From positions 1-64,000 of the forward strand of contig JBBKVP010000001.1 of NCBI GenBank assembly GCA_037968495.1: a stretch of 64,000 bases of DNA, written 5' to 3'. Source of the DNA: Aestuarierythrobacter sp037968495 (lineage in GTDB: Bacteria; Pseudomonadota; Alphaproteobacteria; Sphingomonadales; Sphingomonadaceae). Shown piece after piece: positions 42,851 to 51,765 of the stretch (positions are counted from its first letter, which is position 1; the number at the start of each line of letters is the position of its first letter). The notes under the pieces are model-generated. The model saw only the letters and a program-made list of their open reading frames with translations, did not search any database and was not told where the DNA came from. Made by a program: the position numbers and the translations under genes.

Positions 42851-44200
42851 ATGTCGCGTAACTACCTTCAGAAACTGGCGCTTGGTGCTGCTGCTTTGGT
42901 GAGTCCAGCGGGACTTGCTGCTCAGGATACCCGTGCGCCTGCCGATCTTTTGCCGACCCGCGATGTGCCTGCCCAGCTTGCTGAACCTTTAGTGCAAGAA
43001 ACCACTGAAACTGTTCAATCGACCTTTGCCGACGTGCAGAATTGGTCTGGTCCTCAGCTTGAGGCTTTGCTCGCCTATATCGAAAATATCGATGCGGAGG
43101 GACTGAACCCCGCCGATTATGAGCCAGAAGTGCTTCGTGCGGCGATGGCAACCGGCACCGCCGGTGAAGTGAACGCTGCCGCCAGCACCAGCTTCGGCTG
43201 GCTGGTTGAGGATTTGCGCGATGGGCGCACACCGATGAGCGCGCGCAAGCAGTGGTTCGTGGTCGATCCTGACGCAGATGTGATGCCGACCAACGCGCTG
43301 ATGGCTCGCGCGCTGCTGACGAATGACGTTGCCAGAGTGCTGGAAGGGCTCAACCCGACCCATCCTGATTATGCCCGTTTGAAGACCGAGCTAGCCACGT
43401 CCACGGGACCAAAGCGTATTGCGAAAATCCGCGCGAATATGGACCGCTGGCGCTGGTTGGCGCAGGATCTCGGCCCGCAATATCTGATCACGAATGTGCC
43501 AGAATATCAGCTGCGACTGACGGTCAACGACAAGATCATTCGCACCTACAAGACCATCGTCGGCAAGCCGGGCCTCACCGCGACACCGCAATTGGCCGAG
43601 ACTGTAGAAGGCGTGGTTTTCAACCCGACCTGGACGGTTCCGCAGTCAATCGTAAAGGGCGAAGGTCTTGGCAATAAAGTGCTGAGCAACCCGGCATGGG
43701 CTCGCCGCGCCGGATATACTGCGACCAAGGGCGCCAATGGCTGGATTTCCGTCGTGCAACAGCCTGGTCCGGGCAACTCATTGGGCCGGATGAAGCTCGA
43801 TATGCCCAACCGCCATGCGATCTTCTTACATGACACGCCGTCACGCGGATTGTTCAACAATACAAATCGCGCACTCAGCCATGGCTGTATCCGCACCGAA
43901 CGTGCGCTGGAGCTGGCGATTACGGTTTCGATCCTTGGCGGTGCTGCAGATGCTGACGAAGCTGTCGAGATTTCGACCTCGGGCAAATATACGCGCGTGC
44001 CTGTGAAGAAGACCATGCCGGTCTACATCACCTATTTCACGATGGCTCAGGACATTGACGGCAATCTTTCGACATTCTCGGACATTTATGACCGTGATAC
44101 GCCAGTTCTTGCCAGCTTCGAAAAGCCGCGTGAGATCAACCGCCCACGCGTGACCAGCGAAGAGGCCGTCGAGATCATTGACGATCTGCGCGACACCTGA
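42851..44200 (+). CDS. L,D-transpeptidase, YcbB/LdtD-like
   Basis: A 449-residue exported enzyme forming 3-3 cross-links or attaching proteins to peptidoglycan. It has a signal peptide (cleavage near AGLAAQ), a helical peptidoglycan-binding-like region with LEALLAYIENIDAEGLNPADY, a capping segment (RIAKIRANMDRWRWL then YLITNVPEYQLRL) typical of the YcbB branch, and the YkuD catalytic domain with FLHDTPSRGLFN and the catalytic LSHGCIRTERALELA (His and Cys near residues 344-346). It is shorter than E. coli YcbB (about 615). Another, unrelated-branch L,D-transpeptidase-like gene converges 18 bases beyond its stop. Confidence 0.92.
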   Translation: MSRNYLQKLALGAAALVSPAGLAAQDTRAPADLLPTRDVPAQLAEPLVQETTETVQSTFADVQNWSGPQLEALLAYIENIDAEGLNPADYEPEVLRAAMATGTAGEVNAAASTSFGWLVEDLRDGRTPMSARKQWFVVDPDADVMPTNALMARALLTNDVARVLEGLNPTHPDYARLKTELATSTGPKRIAKIRANMDRWRWLAQDLGPQYLITNVPEYQLRLTVNDKIIRTYKTIVGKPGLTATPQLAETVEGVVFNPTWTVPQSIVKGEGLGNKVLSNPAWARRAGYTATKGANGWISVVQQPGPGNSLGRMKLDMPNRHAIFLHDTPSRGLFNNTNRALSHGCIRTERALELAITVSILGGAADADEAVEISTSGKYTRVPVKKTMPVYITYFTMAQDIDGNLSTFSDIYDRDTPVLASFEKPREINRPRVTSEEAVEIIDDLRDT

Positions 44201-44218
44201 TTCGCTTTGATTTAAGGC

Positions 44219-44947
44219 TTAAAGCCCGGGCGGAAGAATGCCGCCAATGCGCGGCTCGCCGTCCTGTTCTTGCATTCTGATGGGCGGAGGCGGCGGTGTG
44301 ACTATGCTGCCGTCTTCAGCCAAACCCAGCTTGTCAGCATAGATCAGCCGTCCGCCTGACAGGTTCCAAAGCGCCTCGCGGAAGTTTTCTGGACCCATGG
44401 CGAAACAGCCGTTGGAACGGCCAAGCCGGCCCCATCTGTCGACATGGCCTCGCGTTGCGTAATTGGCCGCATGTGCCACAATCAGGCGGTCGAGCGCGGC
44501 ACTGTTGTCAGGGTTCAAACCGCCAAGCCGGATCGAGGTGCCATAACGGCCCTTATACCATTCCCAAGTCACATAGGCGCCGCGGCTGGTCGCGTTTGAG
44601 CCAAATGTGTTGGAGAAATTGTTGAGCCAGCCATCATGTTCGGGGTCCGACCCGGTACCGTGGCTCACCAAAAATGAACGGATTTCGTTCTTCTCAAGAT
44701 TGACGAAATGAAACCGCTCTTTGGATGAGTGGACACCGAAGTCGGCGATCCCGACCAGATCCTTGCGCCAGATAGCATCGCCAGCCTTTTCAATCTCGCG
44801 TTTGGCGATTTCGAACAGCTTTGCGTCGCGGACCCCGTAGCTCTTCGCCTGAGCGAATGCTCGGACGGGCAGGGCTAAGCCTGCACTGAGCACTAGCGCG
44901 CCTTTGATTATGCTGCGGCGGGGGAGAGTGGTCACTTTTTCAATCAT
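44219..44947 (-). CDS. Murein L,D-transpeptidase catalytic-domain (YkuD_2) protein
   Basis: A 242-residue exported protein with a Tat-like signal (LPRRSIIKGALVLSAGLALP, cleavage near AFAQA). The catalytic region has IADFGVHSSKERFHFVNL, GTGSDPEHDGW, IVAHAANYATRG and the active-site RSNGCFAM; this matches the stand-alone YkuD_2 family rather than the YcbB branch. A Pro-rich tail with PPPPPIRM ends the protein. It should modify peptidoglycan in the periplasm, but the activity of this branch is little studied. Convergent with the YcbB-like gene. Confidence 0.88.
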   Translation of the reverse strand: MIEKVTTLPRRSIIKGALVLSAGLALPVRAFAQAKSYGVRDAKLFEIAKREIEKAGDAIWRKDLVGIADFGVHSSKERFHFVNLEKNEIRSFLVSHGTGSDPEHDGWLNNFSNTFGSNATSRGAYVTWEWYKGRYGTSIRLGGLNPDNSAALDRLIVAHAANYATRGHVDRWGRLGRSNGCFAMGPENFREALWNLSGGRLIYADKLGLAEDGSIVTPPPPPIRMQEQDGEPRIGGILPPGL

Positions 44948-45022
44948 CCATCATGCCATATCATGTGCCACCTGTTCTAAGTCTGAACGCCTATGCCTGC
45001 AAGTCGAACGGTGAGGGGCAAA

Positions 45023-45616
45023 TTAGGTGCCAAGGGTCATCTTGTCGCCTTCGACACGCATACCGCCGACCTGTTTCAAGAAGGATTGGCCCAGCAGCGA
45101 AACATCAAGCCCCTCGGGAATGATCACTGCATCGACATTGCTGGCCTGCAAATCGCCAATCCTGACAGACGCGAGCGTGACATTCGTCCCCATAACAGTG
45201 CCGCTAGCCCCGCGTCCGATAGGGCGAATATCATATTCGTCCCAGTCGAGACCCATGTCGCGGGCATCGTCGCCGGTCAGGGCTATGATGCTTGCCCCAG
45301 TATCAACCATCACACGAAAATCGCGTGAGTCTATCGTTGCGGTGGCATAGAAATGGCCATCGCGCTCGCGGGATAGGATATGGTCCGACCGGCCCGACGA
45401 ACTGCCGCCAGCTTCTCTAACCCGCGCACCGTTGCGAGTGAGCATGCGCTTGTTTGATGTTGACTCAGCCCCCCAATCGGCACCGCCGCCATATGTTTTG
45501 GTGGGTTGAGCCTCCGGAGCCGACTGTTGACCGGGCGCGGGCGCACTGGAAACTGCCCAGACCATCGGTCCAAGCACTAACAGAGCGATAAACGCTGTGG
45601 GCACAGGTTTGAGCAT
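45023..45616 (-). CDS. Retropepsin-like aspartic protease (clan AA, membrane-anchored)
   Basis: A 197-residue protein with one N-terminal membrane anchor (~8-24), a Pro/Gly/Ser-rich linker and a single retropepsin lobe. The catalytic motif is VDTGASIIAL (Asp105-Thr-Gly), followed by the hydrophobic-hydrophobic-Gly turn SLLGQSFLKQVGG, a plan shared with the TIGR02281-type bacterial proteases. Such proteins act as dimers, probably on the periplasmic side; the substrate is unknown. No close neighbour suggests a role. Confidence 0.88.
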   Translation of the reverse strand: MLKPVPTAFIALLVLGPMVWAVSSAPAPGQQSAPEAQPTKTYGGGADWGAESTSNKRMLTRNGARVREAGGSSSGRSDHILSRERDGHFYATATIDSRDFRVMVDTGASIIALTGDDARDMGLDWDEYDIRPIGRGASGTVMGTNVTLASVRIGDLQASNVDAVIIPEGLDVSLLGQSFLKQVGGMRVEGDKMTLGT

Positions 45617-45725
45617 CGCCCGGATATTACCCCACCCAGTTTAACACGGGGTAAAGTCTGGCGTGGAGGGCATTTTGGCGGAGAAAAGATTGCGTCGGCT
45701 CCATTACATCTACTTCTGAGCACTC

Positions 45726-46217
45726 TCAGGGTAGCAGATAGGCTGCCAGCTCTTCAAAAATAGCATCTTCCCTGCGGCTGGCAGCATTCCGCCACGTTCC
45801 GGCAGTATCCGCGTTTAGAAGGGTTCCGGCTGGTGACAGGATCAGCACCGTTGGCGTTCCGACGACTTCTTCGATCCCGAAACGCTGTGCGATCTCAAGG
45901 TTTCTGCCCTTATCGCCTTGGGGGTTGCCGACATCGACATAGGCCGTCTCAAACCGCTCGGCGAGCATTGCCTGAAAGCGCGGTGTTTCTATCCAACCAG
46001 CAAAGGCGCGGCTGTCGTGGCACCAGTTTGCGCCCAGCACGACCAGAACGTTGCGGCCCTTTACAGTGGCTCGTTCCAGCGCAGCATCGACGTCAGCGCT
46101 CGCATCACTTTCGGCACTGTATATGCTTGCTTCAGGATGGGCGCTCGGTGCCGAACCTGCTGTGCAGCCACCGAGCGCTAGAGCGGCTAACAGTAGGCTA
46201 AAACCAAGGGCCTTCAT
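45726..46217 (-). CDS. Thioredoxin-fold lipoprotein with WCHDS in place of CxxC
   Basis: A 163-residue lipoprotein (lipobox LGGC, Cys18) with a thioredoxin-like domain: VLVVLGANWCHDSRAFAGW, then FETAYVDVGNP and the cis-Pro loop VVGTPTVLILSP. In the related family the active site reads WCHDC; here the second cysteine is Ser69, leaving one redox cysteine, Cys66. Such a site can bind or reduce a mixed disulfide but not form an internal one, or it may be structural. Its start overlaps the flavoprotein stop by four bases, so the two are co-translated. Confidence 0.85.
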   Translation of the reverse strand: MKALGFSLLLAALALGGCTAGSAPSAHPEASIYSAESDASADVDAALERATVKGRNVLVVLGANWCHDSRAFAGWIETPRFQAMLAERFETAYVDVGNPQGDKGRNLEIAQRFGIEEVVGTPTVLILSPAGTLLNADTAGTWRNAASRREDAIFEELAAYLLP

Positions 46218-47665
46218 CGCGGCTGATGTTCTGCTTTGGCTGCAGCTGCGAGGCGTTGAAGGCCGGGCATTCCAACCGCGATAGCTTCCTGAAATCCGCC
46301 CATGACGGCCAGTTTTGGGCTGCCTTCCGCCATCAGCTTGGCGACTGTCGAACCGGTCGGGTCAAGCCTGATCTTTGCGAGCCATGCGCTGATCTTGGGG
46401 TTCTGAGACCATGCGCCCCGGTTCATGAAGTTGATCAACATGCCGAGAGGATATGTGTTAGGCGTATCGGTCAGAGGTGAAGGCGTGCCGAGTGCATTCT
46501 TGGTTTCGTCATCATCGAAATGGACCTCCAGAAATGCGCTGATCGCCGCGCTCAAAGTCACCAGCGGCACATGCAGCGGCTGCAAAGTGATCATATCGCC
46601 GCGAAACTGCGGGCCGTGCACGCGGTCTTCGCTAAATGGAACCGCGGTAGCGGTGCAATCTATAAACAGAGCGTCGTCTGGCACGGTTTCTTCGCAGTCT
46701 GCGAAGATCATCTTGCCCGGTTCGATTGCGGAAACGCGGCCTTGGCGGATAACGTTTTTGATCTGGCGTAGCAGATCGACCTCGCCTTCGGAGATCGTGG
46801 CGTAATGAAACATCTCCGGCTTCACGTCCGGATCGATTCGCAACATGTAACCGTCGCGGCCAAGGATTTCGAACATTTCATCGCCGGTTTCAGCTTTCGA
46901 TGCTGCCTTGAGCTGGGCGATCTGGTTTTCGACAACAGCCTCGAAGAAATCGGGGCCGGGCTGGGTATAGGTGCGGTTGATCAACCAGGAATCGCGCGGG
47001 CGAACCCATGAGATGTTGTCCGGATCGACGCCGGCCTCTAGCAGCCAGACGCCCGCATCCATCGCGGTTTTACCAGCACCGACGATAACATAGTGGCTCG
47101 GCAAATCATCGCTGCGCATCCATAAGTCGGGAAGCTCACCGGGGATCACCAACGGCGTGCCTTCAGCGACGGCATATTGGCGCGTATGCGTGGCGGGTAC
47201 CGAAGTTTTGTAGAATGTCCCGTCTACTACCTTGCGGCGGATTTTGGCCTTGGTTTCTTTGCCTGACAGGATCGACTTGAAGGTGCCGACCATGTCGTCA
47301 TCCTTGCCCAGATATTCCGAAAGCGGATGATAGCTCACCCGTCCGCTCGGCAAGAAGTGGCGGTTCATCAAATGCGAGAAATAGGCTGAAACCTCGGTAC
47401 CGCTAGCAAGCGGAAACAGGCCCTTGTTCGGCCCGTGATCGTCCACGACATCATCGCCGAAACCCATCGAATTGACGCCGTAGAACGCCGAGGGCTGGTG
47501 CAGCGCAACGAAAGAGTACGCGTCATTCCAATGCCCGCCCGGCTTTGCATGCAGGTCCACAATCGTCACGTGACAATCGGGGTCTTCTTCCAGCAGCGTA
47601 TCAACAAAGGCGAGACCTACAGCGCCAGCACCGATAACCAGATAGTCGGTTTCCATTGTGGACAT
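46214..47665 (-). CDS. FAD/NAD(P)-binding oxidoreductase (flavin monooxygenase-like)
   Basis: A 483-residue protein with an FAD Rossmann motif at the N-terminus (VIGAGAVGLAFVDTLLEE) and a second nucleotide-binding motif near residue 190 (YVIVGAGKTAMDAGVW), the layout of flavin-containing monooxygenases and related NAD(P)-binding proteins. GGHWNDAYSFVALHQP and PFSEDRVHGPQFRGD look like substrate-side regions. The reaction is unknown. It shares a four-base overlap with the thioredoxin-like lipoprotein, and ispG lies 21 bases upstream on the same strand. Confidence 0.82.
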   Translation of the reverse strand: MSTMETDYLVIGAGAVGLAFVDTLLEEDPDCHVTIVDLHAKPGGHWNDAYSFVALHQPSAFYGVNSMGFGDDVVDDHGPNKGLFPLASGTEVSAYFSHLMNRHFLPSGRVSYHPLSEYLGKDDDMVGTFKSILSGKETKAKIRRKVVDGTFYKTSVPATHTRQYAVAEGTPLVIPGELPDLWMRSDDLPSHYVIVGAGKTAMDAGVWLLEAGVDPDNISWVRPRDSWLINRTYTQPGPDFFEAVVENQIAQLKAASKAETGDEMFEILGRDGYMLRIDPDVKPEMFHYATISEGEVDLLRQIKNVIRQGRVSAIEPGKMIFADCEETVPDDALFIDCTATAVPFSEDRVHGPQFRGDMITLQPLHVPLVTLSAAISAFLEVHFDDDETKNALGTPSPLTDTPNTYPLGMLINFMNRGAWSQNPKISAWLAKIRLDPTGSTVAKLMAEGSPKLAVMGGFQEAIAVGMPGLQRLAAAAKAEHQPR

Positions 47666-47686
47666 GCGGTTCTCCTAAAAATGCTC

Positions 47687-48814
47687 TTACTCTGCAGCGA
47701 CAGCCAGAACTTCGGCTTCTGCATCCAATTCTGCTGCTTTGGCTTCGACCAAACTGACGATGTGATCAAGCATATCGGCGCTTTCGACTGTGTGGTCGGT
47801 CACGCCGGACAGGTACACCATGTGCTTGCCGTTGCCGCCGCCAGTTAGGCCAATGTCGGTTTCGCGGGCCTCGCCGGGGCCGTTGACGACGCAGCCAAGG
47901 ACCGAAAGCGAGAGCGGGGTTTTGATATGGCTCAGGCGTTCTTCGAGCGCTTGCACGGTGCGGATCACGTCGAAGCCCTGCCGTGCGCAGCTGGGGCAGG
48001 ATACCACGCGAACGCCTCGCGTTCTAAGGCCCAGCGATTTGAGGATTTCGAAGCCGACGCGAACTTCTTCTTCCGGCTCTGCCGAGAGCGATACGCGGAT
48101 CGTGTCGCCGATCCCGGCCCACAGCATATTGCCCATGCCGATGGAGCTTTTCACTGTACCGCCTATCAGACCGCCTGCCTCGGTAATGCCGAGGTGGAGC
48201 GGGCAGTCGACAGCATCTGCCAGCTGCATATAGGCGCTGACGGCGAGGAACACGTCGCTGGCTTTCACCGCGACCTTATATTCGTGGAAATCGTGGTCCT
48301 GCAGCAGCTTGATATGATCGAGCGCGCTTTCAACCAGCGCCTCGGGGCATGGCTCACCGTATTTTTCGAGCAAGCCTTTCTCGAGGCTACCGGCATTCAC
48401 ACCGATACGGATCGCGCAGCCATTGGCCTTCGCGGCGCGGACGACTTCGGCAACGCGTTCAGATGAACCAATGTTGCCCGGATTGATCCGGAGGCAGGCA
48501 GCACCGGCATCAGCGGCCTCTAGCGCGCGTTTGTAATGGAAGTGGATGTCGGCCACCAACGGAACCCGCGCGGCCTTTACGATCTTGCCCAAGGCTGCGG
48601 TGCTTTCCGTGTCCGGGCAGGATACCCGGATGATGTCTGCGCCAGCATCTTCACAGCGGCGGATCTGGTCGATGGTTGCAACCGCATCCGACGTCAAAGT
48701 GTTGGTCATAGTTTGCACGGTAATCGGGGCATCGCCGCCAACCGGGACTGCGCCAACCATGATCTGCCGGCTTTTGCGGCGATCAATATCGCGCCAAGGT
48801 CTGATAGAGGTCAT
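47687..48814 (-). CDS. ispG: 4-hydroxy-3-methylbut-2-enyl-diphosphate synthase
   Basis: [4Fe-4S] enzyme of the methylerythritol-phosphate route to isoprenoids (IspG/GcpE, flavodoxin-dependent type). The TIM barrel opens VPVGGDAPITVQTMTNT; the iron-sulfur ligands are in VVSCPSCARQGFDVI and LGCVVNGPGEARE. LRINPGNIGS and IGVNAGSLE are conserved substrate loops. The C-terminus is Ala/Glu-rich. Length 375 is normal. It is transcribed towards the flavoprotein gene and is divergent from the zinc transporter. Confidence 0.96.
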   Translation of the reverse strand: MTSIRPWRDIDRRKSRQIMVGAVPVGGDAPITVQTMTNTLTSDAVATIDQIRRCEDAGADIIRVSCPDTESTAALGKIVKAARVPLVADIHFHYKRALEAADAGAACLRINPGNIGSSERVAEVVRAAKANGCAIRIGVNAGSLEKGLLEKYGEPCPEALVESALDHIKLLQDHDFHEYKVAVKASDVFLAVSAYMQLADAVDCPLHLGITEAGGLIGGTVKSSIGMGNMLWAGIGDTIRVSLSAEPEEEVRVGFEILKSLGLRTRGVRVVSCPSCARQGFDVIRTVQALEERLSHIKTPLSLSVLGCVVNGPGEARETDIGLTGGGNGKHMVYLSGVTDHTVESADMLDHIVSLVEAKAAELDAEAEVLAVAAE

Positions 48815-48897
48815 ACCCCCCTATAGGGGCAAGCTGTTGCAGGTGAAAGACATCGTGTAGAGTAAGGCGAGATTACCGTAAGTGAGGGGCCGAAATT

Positions 48898-49905
48898 TTG
48901 ATTGAGCAATACGCCACAGACGCAACCGAGGGCAAAGGCGCGCTGATTTTTGGCCGAGTCATGGACGGCAAGGGCGGCTGCCGGGAGATAGATTGGCAAG
49001 AGGCTAGTGCCTGGCAACCTGATGCGCAGGGAGAGGTCATGTGGGTGCATCTGCGCCGTGATCATTCAGAGGTTCGACCTTGGCTTGAAGATGTCGCCGG
49101 GATCACCCCGACAACCGCTGCTCTCCTTGTTTCCGATTCCACCCGGCCGCGTGCTTTCCGCGAGGCAGAGGCTCTGGTTGCCACGCTGCGGGGGATCAAT
49201 TTCAATGCCGATGCGCAGCCGGAAGATATGATTTCGCTCCAACTATGGTGTGATGGCAAGCGCCTCATCACGTTGCGGCGTCTGCCTATGCAGACGCCGC
49301 GCGATGTGCTGGCACTGCTTGATGAGGGCAATGGTCCCGGCGATGCGGCAGCAGCAATTACCCAGATTGTCGAACAGCTTGTGGCCCGAATGAACCAGTC
49401 GATTGTCGATATGAACGAGAATATCGACCGGTTGGAGGATGCTGATCCCGATGAAGAAACCGGCAATATGCTGGAGCAGATTGCCAAAATTCGCCGCAAC
49501 ACTCTGGCGCTAAAACGGCATATGTCACCTCAACACGAAGCGTTGGAGAAAATTTCGAAAGATGCGCCCAAGTGGTTCGAAGACCATGATCGCCGCGAAA
49601 TTGCCGAGACCATTGACCGGTTGCGCCGCTATCTCGACGATCTGGATATCAGCAAGGAAAGCGCACTGGTGCTTCAGGATGACATCCGCGGGCGCGCGTT
49701 GGCGCGTTCCGACCGGACGAATTACCTGCTGACCATCGTTGCGGCGATTTTCCTGCCGCTGGGGTTTCTTACCGGCCTGATGGGTATCAATGTTGGCGGG
49801 ATGCCTGGGGTTGAGAATCCCGACGCGTTCTGGATTGTGGTCGCCGGATGCACATTCATCCTGCTGGCGCTGGTCGTCTTGTTCAAGAAGTGGAAGTGGC
49901 TGTAG
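48898..49905 (+). CDS. zntB: ZntB/CorA-family divalent-metal transporter
   Basis: A 335-residue protein. TTG at 48898 is preceded by a GAGGGG ribosome-binding site at good spacing; an ATG at 48961 is a less likely start. The large N-terminal cytoplasmic domain is followed by two helices near the C-terminus separated by the family signature GLMGINVGGMPG, the ZntB form (GxN) of the CorA GMN motif. YLLTIVAAIFLPLGFLTGLMG is typical. It probably transports zinc or another divalent cation; direction is not settled by sequence. Convergent with a GNAT gene seven bases downstream. Confidence 0.92.
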   Translation: MIEQYATDATEGKGALIFGRVMDGKGGCREIDWQEASAWQPDAQGEVMWVHLRRDHSEVRPWLEDVAGITPTTAALLVSDSTRPRAFREAEALVATLRGINFNADAQPEDMISLQLWCDGKRLITLRRLPMQTPRDVLALLDEGNGPGDAAAAITQIVEQLVARMNQSIVDMNENIDRLEDADPDEETGNMLEQIAKIRRNTLALKRHMSPQHEALEKISKDAPKWFEDHDRREIAETIDRLRRYLDDLDISKESALVLQDDIRGRALARSDRTNYLLTIVAAIFLPLGFLTGLMGINVGGMPGVENPDAFWIVVAGCTFILLALVVLFKKWKWL

Positions 49906-49911
49906 AGCCGC

Positions 49912-50430
49912 TCACCTGCTTAGGCGAAGCTCATAAAGAAACTCGTCATCGCGGTGGCTGCCGACCATGAAGTCGATGTCAGCAATCTTGGCGAAGCCGT
50001 AGCGCTGGTAAAAGCGCTGGGCGCCATGATTTTCGCTCCATACTGATAGCTGCATCGCGTCTTTGCCGCGCTCGTTTGCTTCGGTCAGTGCCCAATCCAT
50101 GAGAGCCGCGCCAATGCCTTTTCCAGTATAACCGGGTGCTGTGTAAAGCTGATTGAGGGCCATCGGATCGGCGGCGTTGGAGAGCTCGCGGTACGGGCTG
50201 ACAACGCTGATCTTGCAATAGCCGTGCAGAGTCTCGCCATCTGTTGCCAGCCAGTATTGTCTGTTCGGGTCGGCCATGTCCTGGGCCACGCTTTTTTCCG
50301 AATAGGCTGCATCCAGAAAAGCGCTCAAATCTGCACTTTTGTAAACATGCCCGAAAGCGGCGACAAAGCTGTCGCGGCCGATGGCGGCGAGGGCGGGCAG
50401 ATCATCCAAAGAAGCGGGGCGCAGGATCAT
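49912..50430 (-). CDS. GNAT-family N-acetyltransferase
   Basis: A 172-residue acetyl-CoA-dependent transferase. It has the N-terminal RPASLDDLPALAAIGRDSF, the acetyl-CoA pyrophosphate loop TGKGIGAALMDWALTEAN, and the C-terminal SVWSENHGAQRFYQRYGF with NH..A..FY, all hallmark GNAT segments. The substrate is unknown. Single-gene unit, convergent with the zinc transporter. Confidence 0.9.
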   Translation of the reverse strand: MILRPASLDDLPALAAIGRDSFVAAFGHVYKSADLSAFLDAAYSEKSVAQDMADPNRQYWLATDGETLHGYCKISVVSPYRELSNAADPMALNQLYTAPGYTGKGIGAALMDWALTEANERGKDAMQLSVWSENHGAQRFYQRYGFAKIADIDFMVGSHRDDEFLYELRLSR

Positions 50431-50478
50431 GATCCCGCGCCCCTAACTTCTTTAGCCGTTAATTTGAAGCAATAGCTT

Positions 50479-51687
50479 CTATGCCCCAGGAGGCAGCGGC
50501 TTCTTGCTTTTCTTGGCGGCATTGTTTGTGTCGGTATCCATCTGTTCCAGCTTGCGGCCCGCCCAGTCACGGCCACCAAGGCCGAAGGCGAGAGCACCGG
50601 CAACTGCGCCGCCGATCACCATTGCACCGAATGCCATGTCGACGATTTCTTCACCGACACCCATGAAGCGCAGCCCCATGAAGGTGAAGATAAGCATCGT
50701 TGCATAACGCACGATTGTTCCTGCTGTGCTGCCTTCGCTGGCGCCCGAAACAACGTTCGAGACCAGATTGGCAACCAGGAAACCGACGCCGATCACAACT
50801 GCGCCGAATACTACGCTACCGCCCAGCTCAAGCACTTGATTAAGGATTGCAGTGAGCGCGGGGAAGTTCAGTAGCTCGGTGGCCGAGATAGCGAAGAACA
50901 GCACGATAGCGATCTGTACCAGACGGGCAATCACGCTCGATGCCGGCGTGCTTGCTGGCAGCAGGCCGATGGCTTCGACCGAACGGTCGACCCCTAAGCC
51001 GCTCAGCAAATCCTTGATCAAATCGACTGCAAAGCGGCTGATGAAATAACCAAAGCCCAACAATACGCCCGCCAGGATGATATTAGGCACAGCAGCCAAA
51101 ATCATGCTGAGCATATCGGTGGCCGGTACTGAAACGGCATCTATATCGAGCACGCCCAATGCGCCGATGGCGACAGGAATGGCAATGAAGACATAGAAGA
51201 TCGTACCGATTGTTTTGCTTATAACGTTGGTGCCGGTGACATTTTCGATGCCGCCCTTGCTGGCCCATTTATCCAGATCGATAGCGTCCATTGCGGTAAC
51301 TGCAATATCGCGCACGATGCCAGCAATCATCAAACCTACGAACAGCAGAATGGCTGCCCCGATGAGGTTGGGAACCAGAGACATAACGTTGTTGAGCAGA
51401 TTGTTGATTGGTCCGGCGACTGCGCCGAGATCGAGTACGTTCAAAACGGCCATGAGACCGAACAGCCAAACAAATAGCGCAACGATCTTACCGAGAGATA
51501 CCCCGACAGAAGCGCCGCTGCTCGTGCTCCGCTGAAATACGGGGACTGTGTCGACTATTTTCGCGAAGGCCCATTTGGCTGCCTTTGCCAATGCCCATGT
51601 CACGACTAGAATGACTATTACGTATACGGCTTTCATGCCGAGTTCCATCGCGACCCCTTGATCGAAACGATAATTTCCTACTTGCAC
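50479..51687 (-). CDS. Membrane protein with repeated MscS-type TM helices, no MscS core
   Basis: A 402-residue protein with roughly nine to ten helices. Two to three copies of the 'conserved TM helix' unit (PF05552-type) are visible, as in LLNNVMSLVPNLIGAAILLFVGLMIAG and the later MLSMILAAVPNIILAGVLLGFGYFISR, plus ILNQVLELGGSVVFGAVVIGVGFLVA. The pore helix and beta domain of MscS are missing, so calling it a mechanosensitive channel is not justified. The C-terminal tail ends in charged residues and KKPLPPGA. Function unknown. Confidence 0.8.
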   Translation of the reverse strand: MQVGNYRFDQGVAMELGMKAVYVIVILVVTWALAKAAKWAFAKIVDTVPVFQRSTSSGASVGVSLGKIVALFVWLFGLMAVLNVLDLGAVAGPINNLLNNVMSLVPNLIGAAILLFVGLMIAGIVRDIAVTAMDAIDLDKWASKGGIENVTGTNVISKTIGTIFYVFIAIPVAIGALGVLDIDAVSVPATDMLSMILAAVPNIILAGVLLGFGYFISRFAVDLIKDLLSGLGVDRSVEAIGLLPASTPASSVIARLVQIAIVLFFAISATELLNFPALTAILNQVLELGGSVVFGAVVIGVGFLVANLVSNVVSGASEGSTAGTIVRYATMLIFTFMGLRFMGVGEEIVDMAFGAMVIGGAVAGALAFGLGGRDWAGRKLEQMDTDTNNAAKKSKKPLPPGA

Positions 51688-51765
51688 GGTTTAGTCTCCC
51701 CTTGTTTGTATTGATCGCACATCTAACACAGTTCATCCCTCAACCGAAGGGGCCGCGCCAAAATA

